A stretch of DNA of 64,000 nucleotides from Streptomyces sp. CCM_MD2014 (GCF_000772045.1 NZ_CP009754.1:8210044-8274043), one strand, 5' to 3'. Counted from the first letter of the stretch, positions 17,760 through 27,343 are shown. Numbers and translations: made by a program. Notes: generated from the sequence alone by a model not told the origin.

Positions 17760-20700
17760 ATGCCCAAGCCACCGCTGACCCGGCCGTCCTGGTGGGACTC
17801 CGACATCGCCCGCGACATCCTGAAGGAACGCGTGGCCACCACCGCGGACCTCGGCGGCCTGCACGTGCGGATGTCGGGAGAGCCTCTGCTGCGCAGTGAC
17901 GGAAGGGGCGGACTGCTGCAGTCCATCCGGCTGCGGGTGTTCCGTCCCGGCGACGCCGCCGGGCACCCTCGCGTCACCAGGGCCCGCGTCACCACCGGCG
18001 GCGGCTCCCCCGTCCACTGCGAGGTCGTACCGGGCCCGGACGGCGACACCCGCCTCCTGGTCCCGGAGGTGGACGCGCCCACTCCCTTGCTGATCGAGCT
18101 TCCCGAGCTCGAAGAGGGCGCCCGGCTCACCTTCGAGGCGCGACCGCAGCGGCACTGGACGCTGCACCTGGTGCAGCACTCCCACCTGGACATCGGCTAC
18201 ACCGACCCGCAGGGCCGGGTGATGGCCGAGAGCCGCGCCTACCTCGACTCCCTCCTCGAACTGTGCCGGGACACCGACGACTGGCCGGACCCGGCGCGGT
18301 TCCGCTGGGCCGTCGAAGGATTCCACTCCTTCCAGGACTGGCGCGCCAACCGCCCCCGGCGCCAAGTCGAGACGTTCCTCGACCGCGTGCGCGAGGGACG
18401 CGTCGAGCTCACCGCCATGCCGTTCAACCTCCACACCGAGACCTGCTCGACCGACGAACTGCACGAACTGCTGCGCCCGGTGACCGAGCTGCGCCACCGG
18501 CACGGCGTCGACATCACCACCGCCATGCAGACGGACGTGCCCGGCCAGGTGGTGGGCCTGCCCGACGTCCTGGCCGACAACGGCATCCGCTACCTGTCCG
18601 TGGCCCACAACTGGGCCGGACGCGCCGTGCCCCACCTCGTCGGCGGGGAGCATCTTCCCCGCCTGTTCCGCTGGCAGGCGCCCAGCGGAAACAGCGTCCT
18701 GGTCTGGCGGACCGACACCCCGCACGGGCTGGCCTACATGGAGGGCTCGATCCTCGGCTTCGACGAGTCCTACGACCACGTCGACGACCTGCTGCCCGCC
18801 TATCTCAGCGCCCTCGCCCGATTCCCCTACCCTCACCAGGGACGCGGCATCCCGGGCTTCCCCGCCCTCGACCTGCCCGACACCGCCGACCCCTACCCCT
18901 TCGACGTCCTGCACCTGCGGGTGCTGGGCAAGTTCGCCGACAACGGCCCCCCGCGCCGCATCATCTCCGACACGGTGCGCCGCTGGAACGAGCAGTGGGC
19001 GTACCCGCAGCTGCGCGCCTCCCGCAACCAGGACTTCTTCGAGGACGCCGAGAAACGCGTCGGCGACCGTCTGGAGACCTACCGGGGCGACTGGAGCGAC
19101 TGGTGGGTCGACGGCGTCGGCGCCGGCGCCGTTCCCCTGGCCGCCACCCGACGCGGGCAGGCCGCCCTCTCCGAGGCACAGACCGTGGCCGGGTACGCCC
19201 ACCTCATGGGCGTACCCGGCAGCACCGCCGTCACCGCCGGCGCACCGGACGTCTACCGGTCCGCGTCCCTGTTCAACGAACACACCTGGGGTGCCGGCGA
19301 CCCCTGGACCCACGGGGACCACGGCCACGGATCCGGCGAGAAGCAGTGGCACTGGAAGTACTCCCAGGCCATGCGCGCGCACGACGACGCCGAGACACTC
19401 CTCGACGCCGCCTCCGCGCTGCTCGGCGAAGCCCTCGCTCCCGCCGACGACGCGACGGCGTCCTTCTACGCCGTGAACACGTGCAGCTGGCCGCGGAGTG
19501 AAACCGTCCGGCTCTTCCTGCCGGAGAGCACGGTGGCGCTCGGCGTGCGCGTCCAGGTCGTCGACGCCCGCACCGGCACACCCCTGTCGTTCGCGGAGGA
19601 GGCCCAGACCAACGAGCGACACCGCGCGGCGGGCCGCTTCCTGCACGTACCCGTCACGGACGTGCCCGCCTGCGGAGCCGTGCGTCTGGACATCGTCACG
19701 GCCGCCGAGTCCTCGGCGCGGGGCGGGGAGACGGCGCGGCCGGCCGCCGACGACACCGTCCTGGAGAACGATCACCTGCGCGTGACCGTGGACCTGCGCG
19801 AGGCGTGCATCTCCTCCATCGTCGACAAGGCCACCGGCCGCGAGATGGTCCGCCAGGACGCGGCCGTCGGCTTCAACGGCTACGTCTACGACGAGTACGC
19901 CACGGCCGGCGCGTTCAACCACCAGTCGAGCAAGACCGTGGCCGACGACTCGATGCACCTGCTCACCTCGCGCAGCACCGCCCCGCCCGCGGCCCTCGTC
20001 GAGCGCACCACGGACCCCACCGGGCAGACCGTCGTCTACGAGTGCGCCCCGGCCGGCACCCGTCGCCTCCGGGTACGCGTGCACCTTCCGCACCACGCGG
20101 CCCGCGTCGACCTGGAGAACCGCATCGACAAGAACGCCACCCTGACCAAGGAGAGCGCCTTCTTCGCCTTCCCCTTCGCCCTGCACGATCCCGCCGTGCA
20201 CACGGAAGCCACGGGCGGAGTCCTGGGCGGCGACCGGGAGACCGTACCGGGCTCGGCGGCCCACATGCGCGCCGTTCGCCGCTGGATCAGTCTGAGCGAC
20301 GGCACCCGCCACGCCGCACTGGCGACGGCCGACGCCCCGCTCGTGCAACTCGGCGGGATCGCGATCCCCTACGCCCCCTATCCGCAGTCGCTGCCACGGC
20401 GGGAACCGGCGACGGTCTTCTCCTGGGTGCACAACAACATCTGGGACACGAACTTCCCGGCCCAGCAGGCGTTCGACCACGTCTTCCGCTACAGCGTCGC
20501 GTTCAGTACCGCCGCGGAGGGCGACGCGACGCACGCCGACGAGCTCGGCGTGCGAACCGCCGCCATCACCGGCCACCCCCTCGTGCCGGTACGGGCCCGC
20601 GCCGCCGATGCCGATGCCCCCGCCCAGACCCGGTTCCTGACCCTGGACGACCCCCGGGTACGACTGGTCGGGGTGACCGTCCCCGAGAGCGGCACTCTCA

Positions 20701-20939
20701 TGGTGCGCCTGCAGTCGGTCGCCGACGCCCCCCTCACCTGCCGCCTGCGCACCCCCTTCGCGCTGGCGCGCGCCGTCCGGACCAACTACCTGGGCTTCGC
20801 CACACGCGACATCGCACCGGAACCCGACCGCGCCGTCCCCGTCGACGTGCCCGCCCTCGGCACGGCGGCCGTCGTTCTCCACCTGCGCCCCTCCGGCGCC
20901 GGAAGCACGGACGGTCCGTCCACCCGGACGGACGAGTGA
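17760..20939 (+). CDS. GH38 alpha-mannosidase
   Basis: A 1059-residue cytoplasmic GH38 enzyme. The N-terminal catalytic domain starts with the zinc-binding HSHLDIGYTDP (residues 140-150), then FRWAVEGFHSFQDWR, TAMPFNLHTETC and MQTDVPGQVVGLPDVLADNGIRY in two segments. A helical middle domain and long beta-rich C-terminal domains follow (ENDHLRVTVDLREACISSIVDKATGREM in two segments). No signal peptide is present. The enzyme probably trims alpha-1,2/1,3-linked mannose from imported oligosaccharides, complementing GH125. Its start follows the GH76 stop by 50 bases. A 1064-codon antisense frame overlapping it is a codon-bias shadow. Confidence 0.92.
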   Translation: MPKPPLTRPSWWDSDIARDILKERVATTADLGGLHVRMSGEPLLRSDGRGGLLQSIRLRVFRPGDAAGHPRVTRARVTTGGGSPVHCEVVPGPDGDTRLLVPEVDAPTPLLIELPELEEGARLTFEARPQRHWTLHLVQHSHLDIGYTDPQGRVMAESRAYLDSLLELCRDTDDWPDPARFRWAVEGFHSFQDWRANRPRRQVETFLDRVREGRVELTAMPFNLHTETCSTDELHELLRPVTELRHRHGVDITTAMQTDVPGQVVGLPDVLADNGIRYLSVAHNWAGRAVPHLVGGEHLPRLFRWQAPSGNSVLVWRTDTPHGLAYMEGSILGFDESYDHVDDLLPAYLSALARFPYPHQGRGIPGFPALDLPDTADPYPFDVLHLRVLGKFADNGPPRRIISDTVRRWNEQWAYPQLRASRNQDFFEDAEKRVGDRLETYRGDWSDWWVDGVGAGAVPLAATRRGQAALSEAQTVAGYAHLMGVPGSTAVTAGAPDVYRSASLFNEHTWGAGDPWTHGDHGHGSGEKQWHWKYSQAMRAHDDAETLLDAASALLGEALAPADDATASFYAVNTCSWPRSETVRLFLPESTVALGVRVQVVDARTGTPLSFAEEAQTNERHRAAGRFLHVPVTDVPACGAVRLDIVTAAESSARGGETARPAADDTVLENDHLRVTVDLREACISSIVDKATGREMVRQDAAVGFNGYVYDEYATAGAFNHQSSKTVADDSMHLLTSRSTAPPAALVERTTDPTGQTVVYECAPAGTRRLRVRVHLPHHAARVDLENRIDKNATLTKESAFFAFPFALHDPAVHTEATGGVLGGDRETVPGSAAHMRAVRRWISLSDGTRHAALATADAPLVQLGGIAIPYAPYPQSLPRREPATVFSWVHNNIWDTNFPAQQAFDHVFRYSVAFSTAAEGDATHADELGVRTAAITGHPLVPVRARAADADAPAQTRFLTLDDPRVRLVGVTVPESGTLMVRLQSVADAPLTCRLRTPFALARAVRTNYLGFATRDIAPEPDRAVPVDVPALGTAAVVLHLRPSGAGSTDGPSTRTDE

Positions 20940-20952
20940 CCGCACGCCGCTC

Positions 20953-20985
20953 GGGCCGGCCCCGGGACGTGACGACCGCCGGCCC
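20953..20985 (+). terminator. possible intrinsic hairpin after GH38
   Basis: GGGCCGG (20953-20959) can pair with CCGGCCC (20979-20985) across a 19-base loop just after the GH38 stop. There is no U-run, which is common in Streptomyces. Weak evidence. Confidence 0.3.
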
Positions 20986-21146
20986 CGGCCGAACGCTCAG
21001 GGCCGGTGCGCGTCGCCCCGGACGGTTGCGGATGAACGAGGGTGCGTCGGCCATCGCCTGTGGGAAGGCCGGCCCGGGCCCCTCCCCTGGGGGGGGGTCA
21101 GTGCACGTTCACAGGATCACGGCATGTCTGATGCCTTCTCCATCTT

Positions 21147-21569
21147 GTGGACCCACCACGTGTGCGGGACGAGGTGTACGCCTTGCATGTCAACCGCCGT
21201 GAGGTGTTCGTGCTCAGCCGGATGCGGGTGATCGACCGTGAGCGGCGTGGCTGCTGCGGGACGGCTCCCGCAACGTGGGAGGACCCTCCGTGCCCCGGGC
21301 ACGACGACGGGTCGATGCCCGGCGCCTGGGGCTGCGGCGCCGAGCCGGTGCACGTGGACGCCACACCCGTACGCTTCGGCACCCCCGTCCCCGGCGAACT
21401 GCTGGCCAGACTCACCTGGCGCAACCGCCGGGGCCGGACCCGCCGGCTGAAGCACGTGGTGGACGGCCGTCTCGAGAACTCGGTCAGCCTCCAGGGCTTC
21501 TACCGTCTGACACCCGAGTCGGCCGCAGAGCCGGCGGAGGTCACCGCGGGTGCCGTTTCCAGCCGCTGA
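21147..21569 (+). CDS. hypothetical protein
   Basis: A 140-residue protein from a GTG start, with natural-looking sequence such as ALHVNRREVFVLSRMRVI and HVVDGRLENSVSLQGFYRLT. Cys residues (CCG, CPGH, GCG) may bind a metal. No known domain was recognised. The N-terminal boundary is uncertain: a short start in another frame at 21123 could indicate a frameshift. No operon partner. Confidence 0.5.
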   Translation: MDPPRVRDEVYALHVNRREVFVLSRMRVIDRERRGCCGTAPATWEDPPCPGHDDGSMPGAWGCGAEPVHVDATPVRFGTPVPGELLARLTWRNRRGRTRRLKHVVDGRLENSVSLQGFYRLTPESAAEPAEVTAGAVSSR

Positions 21570-21929
21570 CAGACAACCCGCGGCACTGGAACACCCCTGC
21601 GACGACCACCGCAGCCGGCGTTCCACGGTGATGTCCGAACCGGTCGGAACGCCGGTGTCCGATGGGGTCTCGGCGATCACTGCCGCGCATGGGGAGTCCG
21701 CGACGAAGGGGCGTCGGACGAACATCGCGTTGTGGCAGGCACTCGCCAGCCGGATTCTCCCGTATGTGCCCGAGCCGCGCAAGCGGGTGCTCCCCGCCAC
21801 GCCGCCGGAGGTTCTGGCGCCGGCGGCCGCGCTGAAGCGGGAGAGTCCGGGCCGCACGGCGGGGCACGGTGCAGGGCCGACCGCTGACCGCCCTGGCTCC
21901 ATGGGTGTGGCGGGCGATCGGTCTCGAAG
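21570..21929. other. gene-free interval
   Basis: About 360 bases with several overlapping open frames on both strands but no protein-like segment that I can identify. It separates a plus-strand hypothetical from the end of the FAD enzyme gene. Confidence 0.4.
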
Positions 21930-23084
21930 TCAACGGACAGGGGTCGGGAAGGACTTGTCGCCGAAGAGGATCCGGCCCGCCGCGGCCCGGCCGACCGGTG
22001 TGCGAAGCAGTGTGAAAGCCGCTTGGGCCATGGTGGGGGTGCGCACCTGGGCCAGTCCCCTGCGCAGGGTCAGCCGGCCTCGGAAAGCGGCGCGCAGAGC
22101 GGCTCCGTCGTAGGCGGACAGCGAGTCCGGCCGCTTGGTGCGCAGCGCGTGGTCCAGAACTTCGGCCGCGAACTCCGACAACCGCAGACAGGGATCCAGG
22201 CCGCCGGCGGTGAGCGGGGAGACCGCGCCGGCCGCGTCACCCACCAGAAGGCCGACGGCGCAGCCGATCCGGCGCAGTACGCCCCCGACGGGAATCGGGC
22301 CGCCGCGCCGCTCCACCGCTTCCGGACGGTCCACGCCGGACAACCCGGGCGCTGACGCGCTGAACCGCTGCAGTGCTCCGCGAAGTCCGTCCGGGAAACG
22401 GTCCGCATAGCCTGCGACGCCCACGTGCGCGTGCCGTCCGTCATTGACCACCCACGCCAGGTAGCCGGGAGCGAGCGAGGGGTCGAGCACGCAGTGGAAG
22501 GTCGGAGGCTCGTCGCGGCCGGCAAGCTCGAAGACCTCTTCGGCTCCGACCAGCAGGTGGTGGTTGCGGTCGAGGGCGAGGTCGCGGGCGACGCTGGAGC
22601 GGGCTCCGTCGGCACCGACGACGAACCGCGCCCGGACCGCCGTAGGCCCGTCGCGGCCCAGGAGGCGGAACGTGTCGCCCTGCCGTCCGGCGTAGCGCGT
22701 GCCCAGGGCGATCCGCACGCCGGCGGCCGTCGCGGTGGCCGCCGTCGCCGTGTACAGAGGCGCCATGTCTCCTACGCGGTACTCGTCGCGGCTGCTGACC
22801 AGGGATACCGGGCGGCGCAGATCGGGCGGGTAGAGGACGACCCGACGAATCGGTGGGCCGAGGTGCTCGGGAGGCAGCGGGAAGTCGTCGAGCGTCTTCC
22901 GCACGAAGATCCCCGTGGTGCGGACCGCGCCGGCGAGACTGGTTCGCCGGTCGACCAGGAGGACGTCGTGGCCCTGCCGTGCGAGGAGTGTGGCGGTGTG
23001 GAGGCCGGCCAGCCCGGCGCCGACGACCAGGACGTCGGTACGGGCGGTGGGCCCGAGGCGGTCGGTGCCGGTCGGTGTCGTCAC
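21930..23084 (-). CDS. FAD-dependent oxidoreductase (geranylgeranyl-reductase/monooxygenase-like)
   Basis: A 384-residue flavoprotein. The FAD dinucleotide-binding motif is VLVVGAGLAGLHTATLLARQ near the N-terminus. The second flavin motif is LLVGDAAGAVSPLTAGGLDP, with RFVVGADGARSSVAR between them. The GD motif followed by SPLTAGG is typical of geranylgeranyl-reductase-like enzymes, which reduce prenyl double bonds or oxidise aromatic substrates. The substrate is not predictable. Its ATG overlaps the stop of the upstream HTH gene by four bases, so it is translationally coupled in a three-gene operon. Confidence 0.85.
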   Translation of the reverse strand: MTTPTGTDRLGPTARTDVLVVGAGLAGLHTATLLARQGHDVLLVDRRTSLAGAVRTTGIFVRKTLDDFPLPPEHLGPPIRRVVLYPPDLRRPVSLVSSRDEYRVGDMAPLYTATAATATAAGVRIALGTRYAGRQGDTFRLLGRDGPTAVRARFVVGADGARSSVARDLALDRNHHLLVGAEEVFELAGRDEPPTFHCVLDPSLAPGYLAWVVNDGRHAHVGVAGYADRFPDGLRGALQRFSASAPGLSGVDRPEAVERRGGPIPVGGVLRRIGCAVGLLVGDAAGAVSPLTAGGLDPCLRLSEFAAEVLDHALRTKRPDSLSAYDGAALRAAFRGRLTLRRGLAQVRTPTMAQAAFTLLRTPVGRAAAGRILFGDKSFPTPVR

Positions 23085-23326
23085 AGGTGACGCCCCGCGG
23101 CCGTGGCCTCGTGCGCCGCGCTTTCGGCCTCCCAGCGCAGTAGGTCTCCGGGCTGGCAGTCCAGGACCTCGCAGAGCGCGGCAAGGGTGGTGAACCGGAC
23201 CGCCTTGGCGCGGCCGTTCTTGAGAACCGCCAGGTTGGCGGGGGTGATGCCGACGCGTTCGGCGAGTTCGCCCACGGACATCTTGCGCCTGGCCAGCATC
23301 ACGTCGATGTCGACGACGATCGGCAT
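23081..23326 (-). CDS. XRE-type HTH regulator (YozG-like)
   Basis: An 81-residue Cro/C1-type DNA-binding protein beginning MPIVVDIDVMLARRKMSVGE. Its helix-turn-helix is LAERVGITPANLAVLKNG, followed by LAALCEVLDCQPGDLLRW. It belongs to the small YozG-like regulators usually found next to DUF2975 membrane proteins, as here. It overlaps both neighbours by four bases. A perfect inverted repeat upstream of the operon (23850-23866) is a good candidate for its binding site. Confidence 0.9.
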   Translation of the reverse strand: MPIVVDIDVMLARRKMSVGELAERVGITPANLAVLKNGRAKAVRFTTLAALCEVLDCQPGDLLRWEAESAAHEATAAGRHL

Positions 23327-23817
23327 CAGATCACCTCGGCCAGCTCGGCCTGCATCCGGGTCGCCTCGACCTCGCGGGCGACCGCCTGGGCGAGCAGCAT
23401 CCGCAGCACGAGCACGATCAGGGCGACCGCGAAGACCGCCAGGGAGACACCGCCGAGCAGCAGGACGACGCCCGGGGCCACCGCCTCGCCCGGCGCCAGA
23501 ACGACGCCCAGTGCGAAGACCAGGAGCGCCGCAGCGGTGAAAGCGCCGATCACGCCATGCACGTACCGGAAGGCGCCGTCCGAGAACACGTTCCCGCGTC
23601 GCACCATGTTCACCAGCCGCCACACGCAGACCAGGACGGTCTGGGCCGTGCCGATGCCCAGGACCACGATCAGCAGGACCGGAACGCGCCGGTCCGCGAG
23701 CACACTGCCCTCCATGTCGTCGGCCAGCAGCGCGACCATCACGGTCTGCACGAACAGCGAACCGGCGAGCAGTGCCACGAGCACGGCACGCAGAGCCAGC
23801 ACGGTGATCTTTCCCAT
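23326..23817 (-). CDS. DUF2975 membrane protein
   Basis: A 163-residue protein with four predicted transmembrane helices (about residues 7-27, 45-65, 90-112, 125-147) and a charged cytoplasmic tail. DUF2975 proteins are nearly always paired with a small XRE regulator and may sense or transmit a membrane signal to it. The ATG at 23817 follows GAAGGGGAAG. It is the first gene of the operon DUF2975-HTH-FAD oxidoreductase. Confidence 0.88.
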   Translation of the reverse strand: MGKITVLALRAVLVALLAGSLFVQTVMVALLADDMEGSVLADRRVPVLLIVVLGIGTAQTVLVCVWRLVNMVRRGNVFSDGAFRYVHGVIGAFTAAALLVFALGVVLAPGEAVAPGVVLLLGGVSLAVFAVALIVLVLRMLLAQAVAREVEATRMQAELAEVI

Positions 23818-23849
23818 CACTTCCCCTTCGATCGAAACACAGTGGGAAT

Positions 23850-23866
23850 CTATCGATATTCGATAG
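23850..23866. promoter_or_regulatory. perfect inverted repeat, candidate operator
   Basis: CTATCGA-TAT-TCGATAG is a perfect 7-bp inverted repeat with a 3-bp spacer, 33 bases upstream of the DUF2975 start. It is AT-rich in a GC-rich background, so it is unlikely to be chance. It probably overlaps the operon promoter and is bound by the HTH protein at 23081-23326. Confidence 0.65.
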
Positions 23867-23904
23867 GAGGGGCAAGGTGGTGGCCAGCGTCCGGGCCGGA
23901 CAGC

Positions 23905-24034
23905 GGGTTCAACTGGAGCCGCGCTGGCCGGCGTCCGGGCTGCTGGGGGCCGGTGGAACGATCGCCGCAAGGTGATCGACAGGATCTTGTTCCGGGTCCG
24001 AACGGGCATCCCGTGGCGGGACCCCCCGAGCGCG
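23905..24034 (+). pseudogene. IS5-family transposase remnant
   Basis: Frame translation from 23951 gives RWNDRRKVIDRILFRVRTGI followed by PWRD, the conserved N-terminal part of IS5-family transposases. About 45 bases upstream, in another frame, LEPRWPASG matches the preceding LEPLLP segment, so a frameshift has occurred. The rest of the transposase is missing. Confidence 0.65.
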
Positions 24035-24181
24035 TCGGTGCGGAGAGGCTCTCGTCACCAGCCTTGACGTGCCCGCCGATGGCGCGCCCCCGGCCCGCCG
24101 ATTCCCGGTCCGTCCCTGATCCGCCTGACACTCCGAGATGAACGTCGCGGTGTGCCGTTGCTGCCGTGATCGTTCCGTTGG

Positions 24182-25615
24182 TCAGGCCCTGGTGACCGCA
24201 TCCGGCTGCGGGGCAGGGCTGTCGGTCGCTCGGCCCGGCGTGTGGGCGGCGTGTCGGGCGGGCGCGAGGGCCGCGGCGAGTGCGGCGCCGACGAGGAACA
24301 GGGTCAGCACCGAGAAGCCGTGGGTGTAGCCGGAGGCGTAGGGCAGGCCGTTGTGCGCGAGGCGGCTGGTGACGAGCAGGCTCATGACGGCGGTTCCGAT
24401 GGCACCGCCGATGGAGCGGAGGTTGGCGTTCATGCCCGTCGCGGCGCCGGCCTGCTCGGCGGGCACGCTGCTGACGATGAGGTTGGCCATGGACGCGAAA
24501 GCCAGGCCGACACCGAGCCCGAAGACTCCCGCTGCGACGGCGATCTGCCACTGCTCGTCATGCAACAGGGCGAGGAGGGCGCACGCGAGTGCGGCGAGGC
24601 CCGAACCGGCGATCAGCAGGTGCTTGGCGCCGAGCCGTGGCTCCAGGCGGCCGCTGAGGACACCGGCGACGAACATGGCGATCAGCATGGGCAGTATGAG
24701 CAGCCCGGATGCGGTGACGTTCGCCCCGAAGCCGTATCCGGCCGACCTCGGCGTCTGCACGAAGCCCGGCAGGAAGGCCCAGACGGAGGAGAGGCCGGCG
24801 CCGAACAGCAGAGCGGCCGTGTTCGTGGTCCACACCGGCCGCGTGCGCAGAACGCGCAGGTCGATCAGAGGGCTGGGGCTGCGTGACTCGGTGCGCAGCC
24901 ACAGGGCGAAGAGGACGACGGCCGCGGCGAACAGCGAGATCACGGAGGCGGAGTTCCAGCCCCACCGGCTGCCCTGGCTGACCGGCAGGAGCAGTGCCAC
25001 CAGCCAGCCGGACAGCAGCAGCGCGCCGACCCAGTTGACGCGTCCCTGCGCACGGTGAGGCGATTCGGGGATGTGGCGCGCGGCTATGAGGGCGGTGACG
25101 GCGACGATGGCGACGGGGATCCAGAACAGCCAGCGGTAGTCGAGCGCGGCCACGATGGGCCCGGCGGCGACGATGCCGACGCCGCCGCCGGCGGCGATGA
25201 CGGCGGACAGATTGCTGATGCTGCGGCTGACCTGGCCGGCCTCGAACTGGTCACGGATGATGCCGAACGAGAGCGGGAACACCGCTCCGCCGATGCCCTG
25301 GACGACACGGGCGACGATCAGAACGCCGATGGTGGGTGCCAGCGCCGCGAGCAGGCACCCTGCGAGCACTGCCACCAGGACGGCGACGAGCGTGCGCGTC
25401 TTGCCGAGCAGATCGCCGACGCGGCCGAGGATCGGGGTGAACACCGAGGCGGACAGCAGATATGCCGTCATCACCCAGGTGGTGGCGGGCTGAGAGGTGT
25501 GCAGGGCGTGCTGGATCGTCGGCAACGCCGGCGCGATGAGCGACTGCAGCATCGAGAACACGCCCGCACCACTGGCGAGGACCGCGAAGGTGAGGCGGGG
25601 CGACTTGCTGGGCAT
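24182..25615 (-). CDS. MFS drug/proton antiporter (DHA2-like)
   Basis: A 477-residue integral membrane transporter with about 13-14 hydrophobic helices. Family motifs include the loop 2-3 motif LGRVGDLLGKTRT and motif C-like GGGVGIVAAGPIVAAL. It resembles 14-helix EmrB/QacA-type exporters. It probably exports a toxic compound, but the substrate is unknown. It starts at the ATG at 25615, after GGAGAGTC. The next upstream gene in the same direction is the aldehyde dehydrogenase, 276 bases away. Confidence 0.88.
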   Translation of the reverse strand: MPSKSPRLTFAVLASGAGVFSMLQSLIAPALPTIQHALHTSQPATTWVMTAYLLSASVFTPILGRVGDLLGKTRTLVAVLVAVLAGCLLAALAPTIGVLIVARVVQGIGGAVFPLSFGIIRDQFEAGQVSRSISNLSAVIAAGGGVGIVAAGPIVAALDYRWLFWIPVAIVAVTALIAARHIPESPHRAQGRVNWVGALLLSGWLVALLLPVSQGSRWGWNSASVISLFAAAVVLFALWLRTESRSPSPLIDLRVLRTRPVWTTNTAALLFGAGLSSVWAFLPGFVQTPRSAGYGFGANVTASGLLILPMLIAMFVAGVLSGRLEPRLGAKHLLIAGSGLAALACALLALLHDEQWQIAVAAGVFGLGVGLAFASMANLIVSSVPAEQAGAATGMNANLRSIGGAIGTAVMSLLVTSRLAHNGLPYASGYTHGFSVLTLFLVGAALAAALAPARHAAHTPGRATDSPAPQPDAVTRA

Positions 25616-25891
25616 GGGATGACTCTCCGGGGAACGGAAGGATGGCCAAGGGCGCCGGGACCAGTCGCCCGCCGCGATGTGGACGGCTGTGGATTGAACG
25701 GCCTGGCCGGATTCGTGCGGGCCGACATCTCATGGGCGGGACCGAAGGTCTACCGCCGGTGTGTGAACGCGGTCGGCCGGATGGGGGCCGGACGGGCCGG
25801 GCCCGTGCCGGGGGTGGGCCGTTTCGCGGGCGGGCCCGTCCGGCGCGGAGCGCCGGCCGCAGGAGCTGTGCTTGTGTCGCAGGGCGTGCGA

Positions 25892-27343
25892 CTACCGGTT
25901 GCGGGTGATCGTCTTGTGCTCGACGTAGCCGGTCAGACCGACCTTGCCGTATTCACGGCCGATGCCGCTCGCCTTGTAGCCGCCGAACGGACCGTCGAAG
26001 CTCATCGGGGAGCCGTTCAGGGTGACCGTGCCGGTGCGCAGCCGGCGGGCGACGGCAAGGGCCCGCTCAGGGTCGCTGGTCCAGATGCCGCCGGACAGGC
26101 CGTAGGCGGAGTCGTTGGCTATGCGGACGGCGTCGTCCTCGTCGTCGTAGGCGATGACGGACAGGACCGGGCCGAAGATCTCCTCCTGAGCGATGCGCAT
26201 GGAGTTGTCGACGTCGGCGAAGACGGTCGGGGTGACGTAGTTGCCCTTCTCCAGGCCTTCGGGGATCTGCGGTCCGCCGGTGACCAGGCGGGCACCCTCC
26301 GCCATGCCGACGTGTATGTAGTCGATGACGCGCTGCTGCTGGTCGGGGCGGATCATCGGGCCGATGAAGGTGTCGGGGGCCGACGGGTCGCCGACCTTCA
26401 GCGATTCGACCATGGTCTTGATCGCGTTGACGACCTCCTCGTAACGGCTGCGCGGGGCCAGGATGCGGCTCTGGAGGATGCATGCCTCGCCGTTGTTCGC
26501 CAAGGAGCCGAAGCGCAGGCCCTGGACGGCGGCGTCCAGGTCGGCATCGTCGAGGATGAGGGCGGCGGACTTGCCGCCCAGCTCCAGACCGACCCGCTTG
26601 AGGTGCTCGCCCGCGATGGAGGCGATGCGCCGGCCGGCGCGGGTGGAGCCGGTGAAGGAGATCTTGTCTACGTCAGGGTGCGAGACGAGGTACTCGCTGG
26701 TCTCGCGGTCGGCGGGAAGGATGCTGAGCACGCCCGGGGGAAGCCCGGCCTCGTGCCACAGGTCCGCCATCAGCATCATGCTGAGAGAGTTCTCCGGGGA
26801 GACCTTCAGGACGACGGTGTTCCCGGCCAGCAGGGCCGGCACCAGCTTGGCGGTGGCTGCGGAGAACGGCGAGTTCCACGGGATGACGGCGGCGACCACG
26901 CCGATCGCCTCCCGTCGGACGATGGTGTCGAAGGACACCGACGGGTCGGACGGCTCGATGATCTCCTCCCAGCCGAACTCCTCGGCCGCCTTCAGGTACG
27001 CCTTCACCTGGCGGGTCAGGAAGGGCTGGCCGGCCTTGGTGAACCAGCCGGCCGAACCGTTCTCGACGGAGATGGCCCGGGCGACCTCGTCGGCGTGGGC
27101 GGCACGCAGGGCGTCGTAGCGCCGGACGATCTCCTGTCGTTCCTCGGGGCTGGTGCGCGGCCAGAGCCCGTCGTCGAAGGCCGCGCGGGCCGCGGCCACG
27201 GCGGCGTCGACGTCGGCGGGTGCGGCCTGCGCGGCGCTGCCCAGCAGGGACTGGTCGTGCGGGGAAAGGATGTCGATCCGCAGATTCGGGTCGCTGGGGG
27301 CGACCCATGCGCCGCCGATGTAGAGCTTGTCGCGAACAGTCAT
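25892..27343 (-). CDS. NAD(P)+-dependent aldehyde dehydrogenase
   Basis: A 483-residue ALDH superfamily enzyme. The cofactor region is IPWNSPFSAATAKLVPALLAG, then FTGSTRAGRRI. The catalytic Glu lies in LELGGKSA and the nucleophilic Cys in NNGEACILQSR. The C-terminal FGGYKASGIGREYG completes the family signature. The ATG at 27343 (MTVRDKLYIGG) is preceded by AGGAA. It is divergent from a TetR gene across 384 bases containing a 20-bp palindrome, so it is likely induced by an aldehyde or xenobiotic. Confidence 0.92.
   Translation of the reverse strand: MTVRDKLYIGGAWVAPSDPNLRIDILSPHDQSLLGSAAQAAPADVDAAVAAARAAFDDGLWPRTSPEERQEIVRRYDALRAAHADEVARAISVENGSAGWFTKAGQPFLTRQVKAYLKAAEEFGWEEIIEPSDPSVSFDTIVRREAIGVVAAVIPWNSPFSAATAKLVPALLAGNTVVLKVSPENSLSMMLMADLWHEAGLPPGVLSILPADRETSEYLVSHPDVDKISFTGSTRAGRRIASIAGEHLKRVGLELGGKSAALILDDADLDAAVQGLRFGSLANNGEACILQSRILAPRSRYEEVVNAIKTMVESLKVGDPSAPDTFIGPMIRPDQQQRVIDYIHVGMAEGARLVTGGPQIPEGLEKGNYVTPTVFADVDNSMRIAQEEIFGPVLSVIAYDDEDDAVRIANDSAYGLSGGIWTSDPERALAVARRLRTGTVTLNGSPMSFDGPFGGYKASGIGREYGKVGLTGYVEHKTITRNR

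Noticed and set aside
17751..20945. Minus-strand open frame of 1064 codons across the GH38 gene
   Set aside because: Gly/Val/Arg-rich sequence with no domain, a typical high-GC antisense shadow. The plus strand encodes GH38 with clear motifs.
21117..21902. Minus-strand frame with a possible exported protein (residues MFVRRPFVADSPCAAV)
   Set aside because: Antisense to the hypothetical at 21147 and mostly Arg/Gly/Ala-rich. No domain could be identified.
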